This document shows, piece by piece, positions 23,102 through 29,739 of a DNA stretch of 29,739 nucleotides. Origin of the DNA: an uncultured Acetatifactor sp. Its GTDB lineage: Bacteria > Bacillota > Clostridia > Lachnospirales > Lachnospiraceae. Made by a program: the position numbers and the translations under genes. The stretch spans positions 1 to 29,739 of the forward strand of contig CAJUNZ010000016.1 in assembly GCA_910587755.1 (NCBI GenBank). Reading direction: 5' to 3'. Under the pieces are notes generated by a model, which made no database searches, had not been told where the DNA came from, and saw only the letters and a program-made list of their open reading frames with translations. Each line of letters begins with the position of its first letter. Position 1 is the stretch's first letter.

Positions 23102-23881
23102 TTATGCCATCAGCAACTGGGAAGATTCCAGCTCCTCCAAAACTGCCTTCGCCTGCCTGACTTTCTTCTCCGAAGTCCGCAGAATCTGGTACTCTCCTGT
23201 TCCGCTGCCGTCTCCTGCCTGTCCAGCCATGGACACATCCTCTCTACGGTATTGCATCCCGCTGTCCAGAACCACCTTGCCCGACATGTGAAAGCTCACA
23301 GCACCGGTGGCGGAAGCCATCTGCCTGATCACGGCGGCATCCACGCCCCCGCCTGGCATTATATCCACTCTGCCGCTCCTCTTCACCAGTTCTGCAATCA
23401 ACTCCTGGCCCTCCACGCAGCTGCTTTTCTGCCCGGAAGTCAGGATCGTCCCAATCCCCAGCTCCGCTGCCTGTTCCAGCGCTTCAAAAGGATCCCTGCA
23501 CATGTCAAAGGCCCTGTGCAGGGTCATGTCCATGGGGCCCGCCAGCTCCCGCAGCCGTTTCATGCGCTCCAGGTCCAGAGAACCGTCTGCCAGAAGACAC
23601 CCCACAACCACCCCGTCTGCGCCAAGCTCCCGATATCGCTCCACACACCGGGCTATCATGTCAAATTCATGCTCTGTGTACAGAAAATCTCCACACCTGG
23701 GCCGAATCAACACATTTGTCCTCACCCCTGCCTCTCTGACTTTCTCGTACAAAGCCTGGCAGGGTGTGGTCCCCCCGATAACCAGATCCGCGCACAGCTC
23801 CAGGCGGTGGGCCCCGCCCCTGGCCGCCGCCTCCGCCGACTCCACAGAGTCCACGCATACTTCCAATGTATATCTTTTCAT
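23102..23881 (-). CDS. cutC: Copper homeostasis protein CutC
   Basis: This is a cytoplasmic TIM-barrel protein of 259 residues. Family signatures are YTLEVCVDSVESAEAAARGGAHRLELC at the N-terminus, LIRPRCGDFLYTE, DGVVVGCLLADGSLD, TLHRAFDMCRDP, ILTSG and IMPGGGVDAAVI. The exact copper role remains uncertain in the literature; the name is by homology. The ATG at 23881 (GGGAGGGAAAAGG upstream) gives the normal start; the longer frame to 23938 overlaps nothing useful. It is the last gene of the closely spaced minus-strand run, 46 bp after DUF2262. The stop codon touches the IS256 remnant. Confidence 0.95.
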   Translation of the reverse strand: MKRYTLEVCVDSVESAEAAARGGAHRLELCADLVIGGTTPCQALYEKVREAGVRTNVLIRPRCGDFLYTEHEFDMIARCVERYRELGADGVVVGCLLADGSLDLERMKRLRELAGPMDMTLHRAFDMCRDPFEALEQAAELGIGTILTSGQKSSCVEGQELIAELVKRSGRVDIMPGGGVDAAVIRQMASATGAVSFHMSGKVVLDSGMQYRREDVSMAGQAGDGSGTGEYQILRTSEKKVRQAKAVLEELESSQLLMA

Positions 23882-23927
23882 CCTTTTCCCTCCCGGCAAA
23901 CCGGCACAGCTGCCCCCTCTTATGCGG

Positions 23928-24758
23928 CTATCCCGCAATATTCGCCCGCTCCATGCCGGTTTCTATGTTCCCCTCTATGAAAATGACATGTCCGAAAAAC
24001 ATATCGTCATCATCATAGTATGCCACATAATTCCCTTCCGTCTCCATGGTAAACTCGCTGATGCAGATCCGCTCTGCAAAGCTTTCCTCCGTGATGGGCT
24101 GCGAATCTTCCTCTGAATCCTCGCGCCAGTCATTGGCCAGTTCTGTCAGCTCACTGGCGGCAAAAGCTCTGAAATTCCTGTCCCATTCCTGCAGATTGCC
24201 GTAAATTCTGCGGAAACCTGACAGGGCTTCCTCCGCCGTCTCACCGCCTTCCTCGTCACAGGTCAGAGACACGCCGCATTCCTCCCCCAGCCAGTCCACC
24301 TCTGCACTGAACCAGTCATAGTTGCGCTCCAGCACAAAATGCCCGCAGAGCGGATCTGTAATCTCCACGCTGCGCTGATATTCTGCAAGAATCCTGTCCA
24401 GCTCCGGATGATGCAGATCCCGCTCCACCACCTCCAAAAGCATCCAAAGTCCCGCTGGAATTCCTTGTCGTTCATTATCTGGAACACTTTCCCTGCACTT
24501 TACATGGTAGATGGTCAGATGCCTCAGATTGTGAATCCAGCCATTTTTATCACTGTCCTCACAAAGCCAATACAGGCAGCCTTTTCCCGCCCTGAGCCTG
24601 CCGGTGGAAAGCTCCACACAGCCCAGAATCTGCGCAGAAGGCTGCCATATTCCTTTTGCATAAAGTCCTGCTCCGCCCACGCCCTCAGAAGTCAGCACCA
24701 GAAGATCCACCACTTCTTCCTGAAAACCTGCTTCAAACTTTTTGTACTCTTTCTTCAT
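23928..24758 (-). CDS. DUF2262 domain protein
   Basis: This soluble acidic protein of 276 residues has a C-terminal half (from about residue 150) that matches DUF2262: YDWFSAEVDWLGEECGVSLT, WDRNFRAFAASELTELANDW, YYDDDDMFFGHVIFIEGN and ANIAG. The N-terminal half (LLVLTSEGVGGAGLYAKGIW onward) is not recognised. Function is unknown. The ATG at 24758 follows AGGAGG closely; an upstream ATG at 24800 lacks a signal. It lies 45 bp after the tocopherol cyclase-like gene and 46 bp before cutC, probably in one operon. Confidence 0.82.
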   Translation of the reverse strand: MKKEYKKFEAGFQEEVVDLLVLTSEGVGGAGLYAKGIWQPSAQILGCVELSTGRLRAGKGCLYWLCEDSDKNGWIHNLRHLTIYHVKCRESVPDNERQGIPAGLWMLLEVVERDLHHPELDRILAEYQRSVEITDPLCGHFVLERNYDWFSAEVDWLGEECGVSLTCDEEGGETAEEALSGFRRIYGNLQEWDRNFRAFAASELTELANDWREDSEEDSQPITEESFAERICISEFTMETEGNYVAYYDDDDMFFGHVIFIEGNIETGMERANIAG

Positions 24759-24803
24759 GTTTCCTCCTAATTTATATCCCAATGTCCATGCTTTGTCCAC
24801 CAG

Positions 24804-25655
24804 TTATCGCCAGGGATATTCATACTCAAAAGAAGCCCTGTCCGTCTCAAAAGCAAAGAGAGTACGCCCGCCTTTCCGGAACCGGTAACGGGCCCGGCAG
24901 GCGGCACTCTCATGAATGGTCCGCACCATGCCGCCTTCCACCGGAGCCTTCAGGGCTTTCCCCGTGGACTCCAACAGCTCCGCTTCCAGTACCATGTCTC
25001 CCTGAACCACCCGGACTGCTCCCTTCCGCAGCCGTACCACCCTGGCCCCCAGATAAGTTGCCAGCCTGTGCTCCCTGCCATGCCACAGAACCACAGCAAT
25101 GATCCCCTGAAAGCGAAACCCTGCCAGTGGAATATCCGCCACGGAGAGAAGAAGTGAACCCCCTGAAAAACGACACTGTGTCCAGATATACTTTCTGGGA
25201 AAAGATCTCCCACTGTCCCCCTCCCAGTAACCGTTCCCGTTCCGGAATGTATAGTTCCGCCCGTTCACCCACACGGTCCCTGACACACTGTGGTGCATGC
25301 TCCACACACTGTGCCTGCACTCCAGAAACGGCACCAGAGAAAAAGGCCCCATAATATCATACTTCAGAGGAGTCAAAGGTCCAAAATACAGCCTGCCCTG
25401 TATGCACAGCCCAGGAACATCCACTGCCAGCCTAAAGCCTTCCGGCCCAAACCGGTTCCGGCCAATCAATATTTCTTTCCCATCCCTTCTGAAAGCTCTG
25501 GCAGAAAAGTCCGCTGTCCATGCCCCGTCCTCCGTGATAACCTGAATAGAGCAGGTGGTTTTGCGCCCATTCTGATGGATGGCTGGAATCACAGCCAGGG
25601 TCTGCCCGGAATCCTGGCACTTCAGGTACCATCCATAGAAGAATCTGCGCTCCAT
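24804..25655 (-). CDS. Tocopherol cyclase-like family protein
   Basis: This protein of about 283 residues resembles the plant/cyanobacterial tocopherol cyclase family, with two beta-barrel halves. Family-like stretches are FFYGWYLKCQDSGQTLAVIP, GPLTPLKYDIMGPFSLVPF, HSVWSMHHSVSGTVWVNG and ADIPLAGFRFQGIIAVVLW. A tocopherol role is not expected in an anaerobic firmicute; a lipocalin-like or lipid-modifying role is a guess. ATG at 25655 overlaps the stop of the FAD/Rieske gene as TGATG, with AGGAGG eight bases upstream, so the two are translationally coupled. A GTG one codon earlier is also possible. Confidence 0.78.
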   Translation of the reverse strand: MERRFFYGWYLKCQDSGQTLAVIPAIHQNGRKTTCSIQVITEDGAWTADFSARAFRRDGKEILIGRNRFGPEGFRLAVDVPGLCIQGRLYFGPLTPLKYDIMGPFSLVPFLECRHSVWSMHHSVSGTVWVNGRNYTFRNGNGYWEGDSGRSFPRKYIWTQCRFSGGSLLLSVADIPLAGFRFQGIIAVVLWHGREHRLATYLGARVVRLRKGAVRVVQGDMVLEAELLESTGKALKAPVEGGMVRTIHESAACRARYRFRKGGRTLFAFETDRASFEYEYPWR

Positions 25656-27007
25656 CACTTTTTCCTCCTGGGGCAGTCCGTCTGTGCCGGCCCGTCTATA
25701 AGCCGCCCCTCCCCGTCAAACCGCGAACCATGGCAGGGACAGTCATAGCTTCCCTCCTCTGGATTCCACTCCAGACGACAGCCCATATGGGGACAGTTGG
25801 GTATCACCCTGGCCTTTCCCGTCGGCAGCAGATGCTTTGCCAGGCCCTTCACTGTATGTCCTCCATGAACCAGCAGCTCCCTGGCCCCACAGAGAGTAAA
25901 ACGCCTCTGAGGAGAAAAAATATCTGCATCCTGGCACTCCCTGTGTGTGATCAGATCCGTCAAAATACGGGCGCTGACCATGGCCGAGGTCATGCCCCAC
26001 TTTCCGAACCCGGTGGCCACATACCACCGGGGCCTGCGCCGGGAAAACCGGCCAATATATGGAACTCCGTCCAAAGTCATACAGTCCTGGGCTGACCAGC
26101 GCCCTGTCTCACAGCTGCCTGGATAGAATACCCGGGCCAGATCCAGAAGCATTTCATACTGTCCTCCCTGACGGTTAAGCCCGCTCCTGTGGCTGCCGCC
26201 CCCAAAGAGCAGCGTTCCTCCCTGGGCGCGAAAGGAAAGTCCGTTTTCGTCGATCCCCAGATACATCCCCTCTGGCAGAGACGCCCCCTGCAGAGCCACA
26301 ACATAGCTGCGTTCCTGGTACATTCTGGCAAAATAATATCCCGGCACATTGATAAAAGGATAATGTGATACAAATATAATATGCTCCGCCGTCACCGCAC
26401 CTCTGGCAGTCTCCACTCGCTGCCCTTCCACCTTCAGCACCCTGGTCTGCTCATATATTTCCACCTCTTCCGCTATGGCCTGAAGGAACTTAAGCGGCTG
26501 AAACCTGGCCTGTCCCTCAAATCGTGCCACCCCTGCCACAGGAAAGGGAAGCTCACAGTCCTTCTCAAAAAAAGCGGCAATGCCGAGCTCCCCCGCCCTT
26601 TCCACCTCTTCCTTCAAGATCTTTTCCCTGGTACAGGAATACAGACAGGCCGGGCACCTGACAAAGTCACAGTCAATCCTTTTCTCCCGGATCAGCCTCT
26701 CATATTCTTTTATCGCCTTTTCATTGGCCTGGGCATACTGCCGGGCAAGATCACTTCCAAATACCCGGACAAGGCGGCTGTAAATCAGGCTGTGCTGAGA
26801 TGTGATTTTCGCTGTGGTATTTTTCGTCTGGCCGCTCCCGATCCTGTCCGCTTCCAGCACCACTGCCTGGACACCTGCCTGTTTCAGATAATATGCTGTT
26901 AAGATTCCCGCCAGACCTGCTCCAATGACAACGGCTTCCGCCTTCAGATCCGCTGGAAGCGGCTGGCGCTCCCTGATTTTTGTCTCTGCCATCCAGATAG
27001 ACTGCAT
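25655..27007 (-). CDS. FAD-dependent oxidoreductase with C-terminal Rieske [2Fe-2S] domain
   Basis: This is a soluble redox protein of 450 residues. The N-terminal DAO-type FAD domain has the dinucleotide-binding motif VVIGAGLAG (26-34) and VLEADRIGSGQT. Near the end of that domain are CMTLDGVPYIGRF and VATGFGKWGMTSAMVSARIL. The C-terminal Rieske domain has ligands CPH (Cys405, His407) and CPCH (Cys423, His426) followed by GSRFD. The architecture is common in Firmicutes and is thought to pass electrons from the iron-sulfur cluster to FAD; the substrate is unknown. The ATG at 27007 follows GTGGAGG; upstream in-frame ATGs lack a signal. It is coupled to the tocopherol cyclase-like gene. Confidence 0.93.
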   Translation of the reverse strand: MQSIWMAETKIRERQPLPADLKAEAVVIGAGLAGILTAYYLKQAGVQAVVLEADRIGSGQTKNTTAKITSQHSLIYSRLVRVFGSDLARQYAQANEKAIKEYERLIREKRIDCDFVRCPACLYSCTREKILKEEVERAGELGIAAFFEKDCELPFPVAGVARFEGQARFQPLKFLQAIAEEVEIYEQTRVLKVEGQRVETARGAVTAEHIIFVSHYPFINVPGYYFARMYQERSYVVALQGASLPEGMYLGIDENGLSFRAQGGTLLFGGGSHRSGLNRQGGQYEMLLDLARVFYPGSCETGRWSAQDCMTLDGVPYIGRFSRRRPRWYVATGFGKWGMTSAMVSARILTDLITHRECQDADIFSPQRRFTLCGARELLVHGGHTVKGLAKHLLPTGKARVIPNCPHMGCRLEWNPEEGSYDCPCHGSRFDGEGRLIDGPAQTDCPRRKK

Positions 27008-27129
27008 AACAACCTCCACACTGACGTTTTGCATAGCATATGCCATTATGAAGGCTTTATACAGGCTGTCCCAAGTCAAATACAAAGATCAGAGCATTCG
27101 TCAATCTTTCACCTTCTCAGGCAAAAAAA

Positions 27130-27747
27130 TTATTTTTGAAACAGCTTAAGCATTTTGCCATGATCTCCGTCCGCCGCAAAGATGTTGACAGCGTCCACAT
27201 CCGTGCTCCTGTCGCTGAATGCGGGAAACAAAAAACCATGCTCCGGCATTCCCATCTCATAATCTCCGCTCACAGGGCAAAAAGTACAGACCAGAAAACT
27301 GTATACTTCCTCCGATTCTCCCTGACGCACCTTGTCGCTCCCTTTCACAGGCACATCATAATTCCCTTGGAACACATAAATGCCATAGGGATAACCGGGC
27401 AGATATCTCTCCCCTATGTACTCATAAAAAGAGAGAAGCAACGCGTCGTTTTTCAGCTCACATTCCCGAAGCGCCATAAGCAGCTGCCAGGTACTGCCGG
27501 GCTTCTTTTCTTCCTGTTTGAAACGGTACTGCTTCAGCTCCACATTTGTCTCGGAAAACACTGCAGCCTTTACAATTTTAAGATTCCTGGTCTTGTCCGC
27601 GCCGGATAATTTCTGAAAATGTGTATTAAACGTACCATCAACAAAGCCTTCTTCATCCATATAGGCCCCTGCCAGCCTGCCAAAGCAGTTTCTGGATACA
27701 GTCATTCTTCTGGTAAGTTCCAGCATATCCTCACGGTTTATCTGCAT
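27130..27747 (-). CDS. DUF4317 family protein, apparently short
   Basis: This soluble protein of 205 residues matches DUF4317: MLELTRRMTVSRNCFGRLAG at the start, then LKNDALLLSFYEYIGERY, YDVPVKGSDK, VYSFLVCTFCPVSG and MPEHGFLFPAFSDRSTDVD. As I recall the family, members are longer. Here the segment between CPVSG and MPEHGF is shortened and the protein ends soon after FSDRSTDVDAV (stop at 27130), so the C-terminal region seems lost. It could be a short subfamily or a truncation. The ATG at 27747 follows CGGAGG. It lies 62 bp after the esterase gene. Confidence 0.75.
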   Translation of the reverse strand: MQINREDMLELTRRMTVSRNCFGRLAGAYMDEEGFVDGTFNTHFQKLSGADKTRNLKIVKAAVFSETNVELKQYRFKQEEKKPGSTWQLLMALRECELKNDALLLSFYEYIGERYLPGYPYGIYVFQGNYDVPVKGSDKVRQGESEEVYSFLVCTFCPVSGDYEMGMPEHGFLFPAFSDRSTDVDAVNIFAADGDHGKMLKLFQK

Positions 27748-27809
27748 GATCCACCTCCGCTCTCTTCCGCTATACCTGTCAGACGCTGACTCACTCCAAA
27801 ATTCCTCTT

Positions 27810-28616
27810 TCACTGCAGGTCCAAATCCGTCTGCAGCCACCAGCGGAGTACATCCTGAATCTTTTCATCCCAGTATTTCCACTGATGATCCCCTGTCGAT
27901 TCCTCGCTTGTCAGATCATATCCCAGTTTTCTCACATATTCCCACAGCTTTAAATTTCCCTGGTATAGAGCATCCTCCCTTCCACACCAGGCGTACAGTC
28001 TCGGCAGTTCCCGCTTTTCCGCCGCAAGACTTGCTGCCAGAGTCATCAGATCATTCTCCGAGCCTTCCAGCTCCTGAAGCGAAGTAAAAATCCCCTGAAA
28101 AAGGGGCCCATTGGCAGGATTTTCCTTCACATTTCTCCGAAAGTCCTCCACAATATCCAGCGCGCCTGACAGGGAAGCCGCCGCGCCAAAAGTTTCCACG
28201 GCCCTCAACCCCAGTTTCCACGCCCCATATCCACCCATGGAAAGTCCCGCCGCCAAAGTATCCTCCCGCCTTTCAGACATCTGTGGAAAGAATTCCCGGC
28301 AGATTTTGGGCAGTTCCTGAGAAATAAATGTCCAGTATTTCATTCCATAGGCCGTATCTGTATAAAAAGCCAGGTGCGTGGTGGGCATCACCACTGCAAT
28401 CCCCAGGCGGCTCACATAGCGCTCAATGGATGTCCTTCTCTGCCATATGGTCTGATCATCACTCATGCCGTGGAGCAGGTAAACGGTTTTGCATTTCCCA
28501 TCCGCACCCTTTCCCTCCATGCCGATCTGCCCCCAGGTCTGCTGTGGCAGTATTACATCCATATTCATACTCATTCCAAGAACCATCGAGAAAAAATTCA
28601 CATGCAGTAAAGCCAT
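27810..28616 (-). CDS. Esterase, EstA/esterase D-like alpha/beta hydrolase
   Basis: This is a cytoplasmic serine esterase of 268 residues. The oxyanion region YLLHGMSDD (about 46-54) is followed by the nucleophile elbow GLSMGG (124-129, Ser126), a probable acidic residue in CGREDAL and the catalytic His in GDHQWKYWD (about His244). It resembles tributyrin esterases and S-formylglutathione hydrolases; short acyl esters are the likely substrates but the physiological one is unknown. The ATG at 28616 follows GGAGGAGG. The frame extends upstream without a better start. It sits in the minus-strand run between the nucleotidyltransferase and DUF4317 genes. Confidence 0.9.
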   Translation of the reverse strand: MALLHVNFFSMVLGMSMNMDVILPQQTWGQIGMEGKGADGKCKTVYLLHGMSDDQTIWQRRTSIERYVSRLGIAVVMPTTHLAFYTDTAYGMKYWTFISQELPKICREFFPQMSERREDTLAAGLSMGGYGAWKLGLRAVETFGAAASLSGALDIVEDFRRNVKENPANGPLFQGIFTSLQELEGSENDLMTLAASLAAEKRELPRLYAWCGREDALYQGNLKLWEYVRKLGYDLTSEESTGDHQWKYWDEKIQDVLRWWLQTDLDLQ

Positions 28617-28694
28617 ACTATCCTCCTCCATCCATCTATATGCTGCAGCTGACAGCAATTCCGCTTCCACCCCACAACCGCCTGTTCACCCATC

Positions 28695-29468
28695 CTATAA
28701 CCGCAGCTGTTCTAACATAAACCCGGCAAATTCTCTGGCAATGCTTTCCTCCGGCGCCACCGCACCGCCCCTCCTGTATGCCGCAGCAGCAGCCCCTGCC
28801 AGGCCGGCATATTTCTCCGGAAGATTTTCAATTCCCCATTGCCCGCCCTCCTGCTTTGACAGAATCATTCCCTCCCTTTTGTATGCCAGAACCCGGCACA
28901 GATTCAGAATAAAGTACATGGGATTTTCCAGGATTTCTTCTTCCGCATTTCCCACATCCTCCTGAATGCTGTCCAGGTAATCTTCCCGGCTGACTTCAGC
29001 GAAGACTTCCCGAATCTCTCTCCCATAAAGCTTCTTTCCTCTGTGGTAAATCACTGTAAAATGAGCCGCCAGATCCTTATCCGTGCCCTTCATTTTCCTG
29101 ACATATTCATCCGGGTTGGACCTGTACCATGCCAGATGGGCTGTTGAAAAATGCAGTTCAAAAGGAGTGGGATAGGTAAAATTCCGGCATGTCTCTTCTC
29201 TCACAACACTGAGTTCTATCCCCTTGGCCGGCGCCTGCCGGTTCAGCTCCACCGTCATATCCAGATATCTGCGCTTTATCCTGTCAGAAATTTCACTTTT
29301 AATGACAACAATCAGATCAATATCGCTCACATTTTCCTGAAAACACCCCATTGCGGCTGAGCCATGAAGATAAATACCCGTGAGGGCATCTTCCAGAATA
29401 TTTCTGCTTTTTGCCACAAAACATTCCAACAATACTTCCATATTTTCTGTTCTGAAACTACTGTTCAT
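28695..29468 (-). CDS. Nucleotidyltransferase, aminoglycoside adenylyltransferase (ANT)-like
   Basis: This protein of 257 residues has the nucleotidyltransferase motif YLHGSAAMGCF (Gly36-Ser37) followed by SDIDLIVV (Asp49, Asp51), the metal-binding pattern of ANT(9)/AadA-type enzymes. The C-terminal helical domain (DUF4111-like) includes NPMYFILNLCRVLAYKREGM and the acid-rich start of that domain. Relatives transfer AMP to spectinomycin or streptomycin, but chromosomal homologues of this kind often have no proven resistance role. The ATG at 29468 follows AGGAGAGG and overlaps the end of the TIGR02680-like gene by 11 bp. Confidence 0.85.
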   Translation of the reverse strand: MNSSFRTENMEVLLECFVAKSRNILEDALTGIYLHGSAAMGCFQENVSDIDLIVVIKSEISDRIKRRYLDMTVELNRQAPAKGIELSVVREETCRNFTYPTPFELHFSTAHLAWYRSNPDEYVRKMKGTDKDLAAHFTVIYHRGKKLYGREIREVFAEVSREDYLDSIQEDVGNAEEEILENPMYFILNLCRVLAYKREGMILSKQEGGQWGIENLPEKYAGLAGAAAAAYRRGGAVAPEESIAREFAGFMLEQLRL

Positions 29469-29700
29469 CCAGTACCCTCTCCTGCCCATTCCAGGTGTAA
29501 TGGATCACCGTCACCACCTGGGAATTCAAGGGCCGCAGCAACTCCGAAATGTGCAGGGCGGGAACCGTCTCAAAGCATCCCCACAGAGCCTGGGAATTCA
29601 TGATATAGTCAAAGTCCATATCCTCCACCAGGCGGAACATGCTGCTGATATTTTTATCGTCAACTCCTGCAAAAGCTTCGTCCAGGGCAATCATTCTGGG
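29458..29700 (-). CDS. TIGR02680-like SMC/MukB-type ATPase, C-terminal end (cut by contig edge)
   Basis: Only the last 80 or so residues are present; the frame stays open to 29700, where adapter begins. MIALDEAFAGVDDKNISSMF is a Walker B/D-loop region (hydrophobic strand then DE), and FDYIMNSQALWGC is a characteristic stretch of the TIGR02680 family. These ATPases are condensin-like and belong to four-gene cassettes (TIGR02677-02680) related to Wadjet plasmid-defence systems. The rest of the protein and any partner genes would lie to the right of the window. The gene following it here is the nucleotidyltransferase, not an obvious cassette member. Confidence 0.78.
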   Translation of the reverse strand, partial: PRMIALDEAFAGVDDKNISSMFRLVEDMDFDYIMNSQALWGCFETVPALHISELLRPLNSQVVTVIHYTWNGQERVLDEQ

Positions 29701-29739
29701 AGATCGGAAGAGCGTCGTGTAGGGAAAGAGTGTAGATCT
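29701..29739. other. Illumina adapter sequence (assembly artefact)
   Basis: The window ends AGATCGGAAGAGCGTCGTGT followed by AGGGAAAGAGTGTAGATCT, which is the TruSeq adapter read in reverse complement. It is not genomic and marks an untrimmed contig end. Confidence 0.98.

Noticed and set aside
23015..24116. Overlapping plus-strand frames over cutC
   Set aside because: They are shadows of cutC and of the DUF2262 gene; His/Ser/Pro-rich with no family match.
27040..27110. Promoter for the FAD/Rieske gene (TTGACT or TTGACG on the minus strand)
   Set aside because: No acceptable -10 hexamer occurs at 16-18 bp from either box, and the gene probably shares the upstream transcript.
28695..29468. 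Calling the nucleotidyltransferase a proven antibiotic-resistance gene
   Set aside because: The active-site pattern fits ANT enzymes, but substrate cannot be read from the sequence and many chromosomal relatives have no known resistance role.

Overview
The window looks like a draft contig from a Gram-positive, spore-forming-type anaerobe, most likely a Lachnospiraceae (Clostridia). The basis is family content recognised from the proteins themselves (DUF6020, DUF4317, DUF6870-like proteins, large serine recombinases of the clostridial type, a Csp-like S8 peptidase) and the strong AGGAGG-type ribosome binding sites. Nearly all genes are on the minus strand. The last 39 bases (29701-29739) are Illumina adapter, not genome, so the right edge is an assembly end.

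The main discovery is in positions 1-19303. One subtilisin-like protease gene on the minus strand is cut into three collinear pieces: N-terminal (19303 to about 18921, catalytic Asp), middle (about 5865 to 5363, catalytic His) and C-terminal (about 1000 to 22, oxyanion Asn and catalytic Ser). The pieces are separated by two intervening elements: element A (about 13.06 kb, 5866-18921) and element B (about 4.37 kb, 996-5363). Each carries a small DUF6870-like gene and at least one large serine recombinase whose stop codon lies within about 75 bp of the break, facing the downstream gene piece. Joining the pieces at a shared GG (A) or GC (B) dinucleotide restores one in-frame protein of about 618 residues. 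Element A holds two recombinases, A1 and A2. A1 is itself split, in frame at a Tyr-Ile-Asp motif, by a further 8.97 kb segment, element C (9221-18187). The layout is therefore nested: C inside recombinase A1, A1 inside element A, and A and B inside the protease. This resembles the skin element of sigK, but with two elements in one protease gene and a third inside a recombinase. I infer, but cannot show, that excision could reconstitute the gene.

Element B also carries a secreted, repeat-bearing DUF5722-type protein with its own promoter. Element C carries an unknown plus-strand gene, a frameshifted DUF4180 gene, two polytopic membrane proteins (a GT-C-like glycosyltransferase and a DUF6020 protein), a SHOCT protein with a third intact serine recombinase, an AIM24/TIGR00266 protein and an internally deleted serine hydrolase.

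Positions 19305-22835 hold a truncated ABC exporter subunit, a truncated GNAT acetyltransferase, a complete RecQ helicase and a short AT-rich coiled-coil gene. A degenerate IS256-family remnant with a striking hairpin over its ribosome binding site follows (about 22871-23100).

Positions 23102-29700 are an ordinary closely spaced minus-strand run. In transcription order it encodes the C-terminal end of a TIGR02680-like SMC/MukB-type ATPase (cut by the contig end), an ANT-like nucleotidyltransferase, an esterase, a short DUF4317 protein, an FAD oxidoreductase with a Rieske domain, a tocopherol cyclase-like protein, a DUF2262 protein and CutC. No tRNA, rRNA, riboswitch or CRISPR array was seen.
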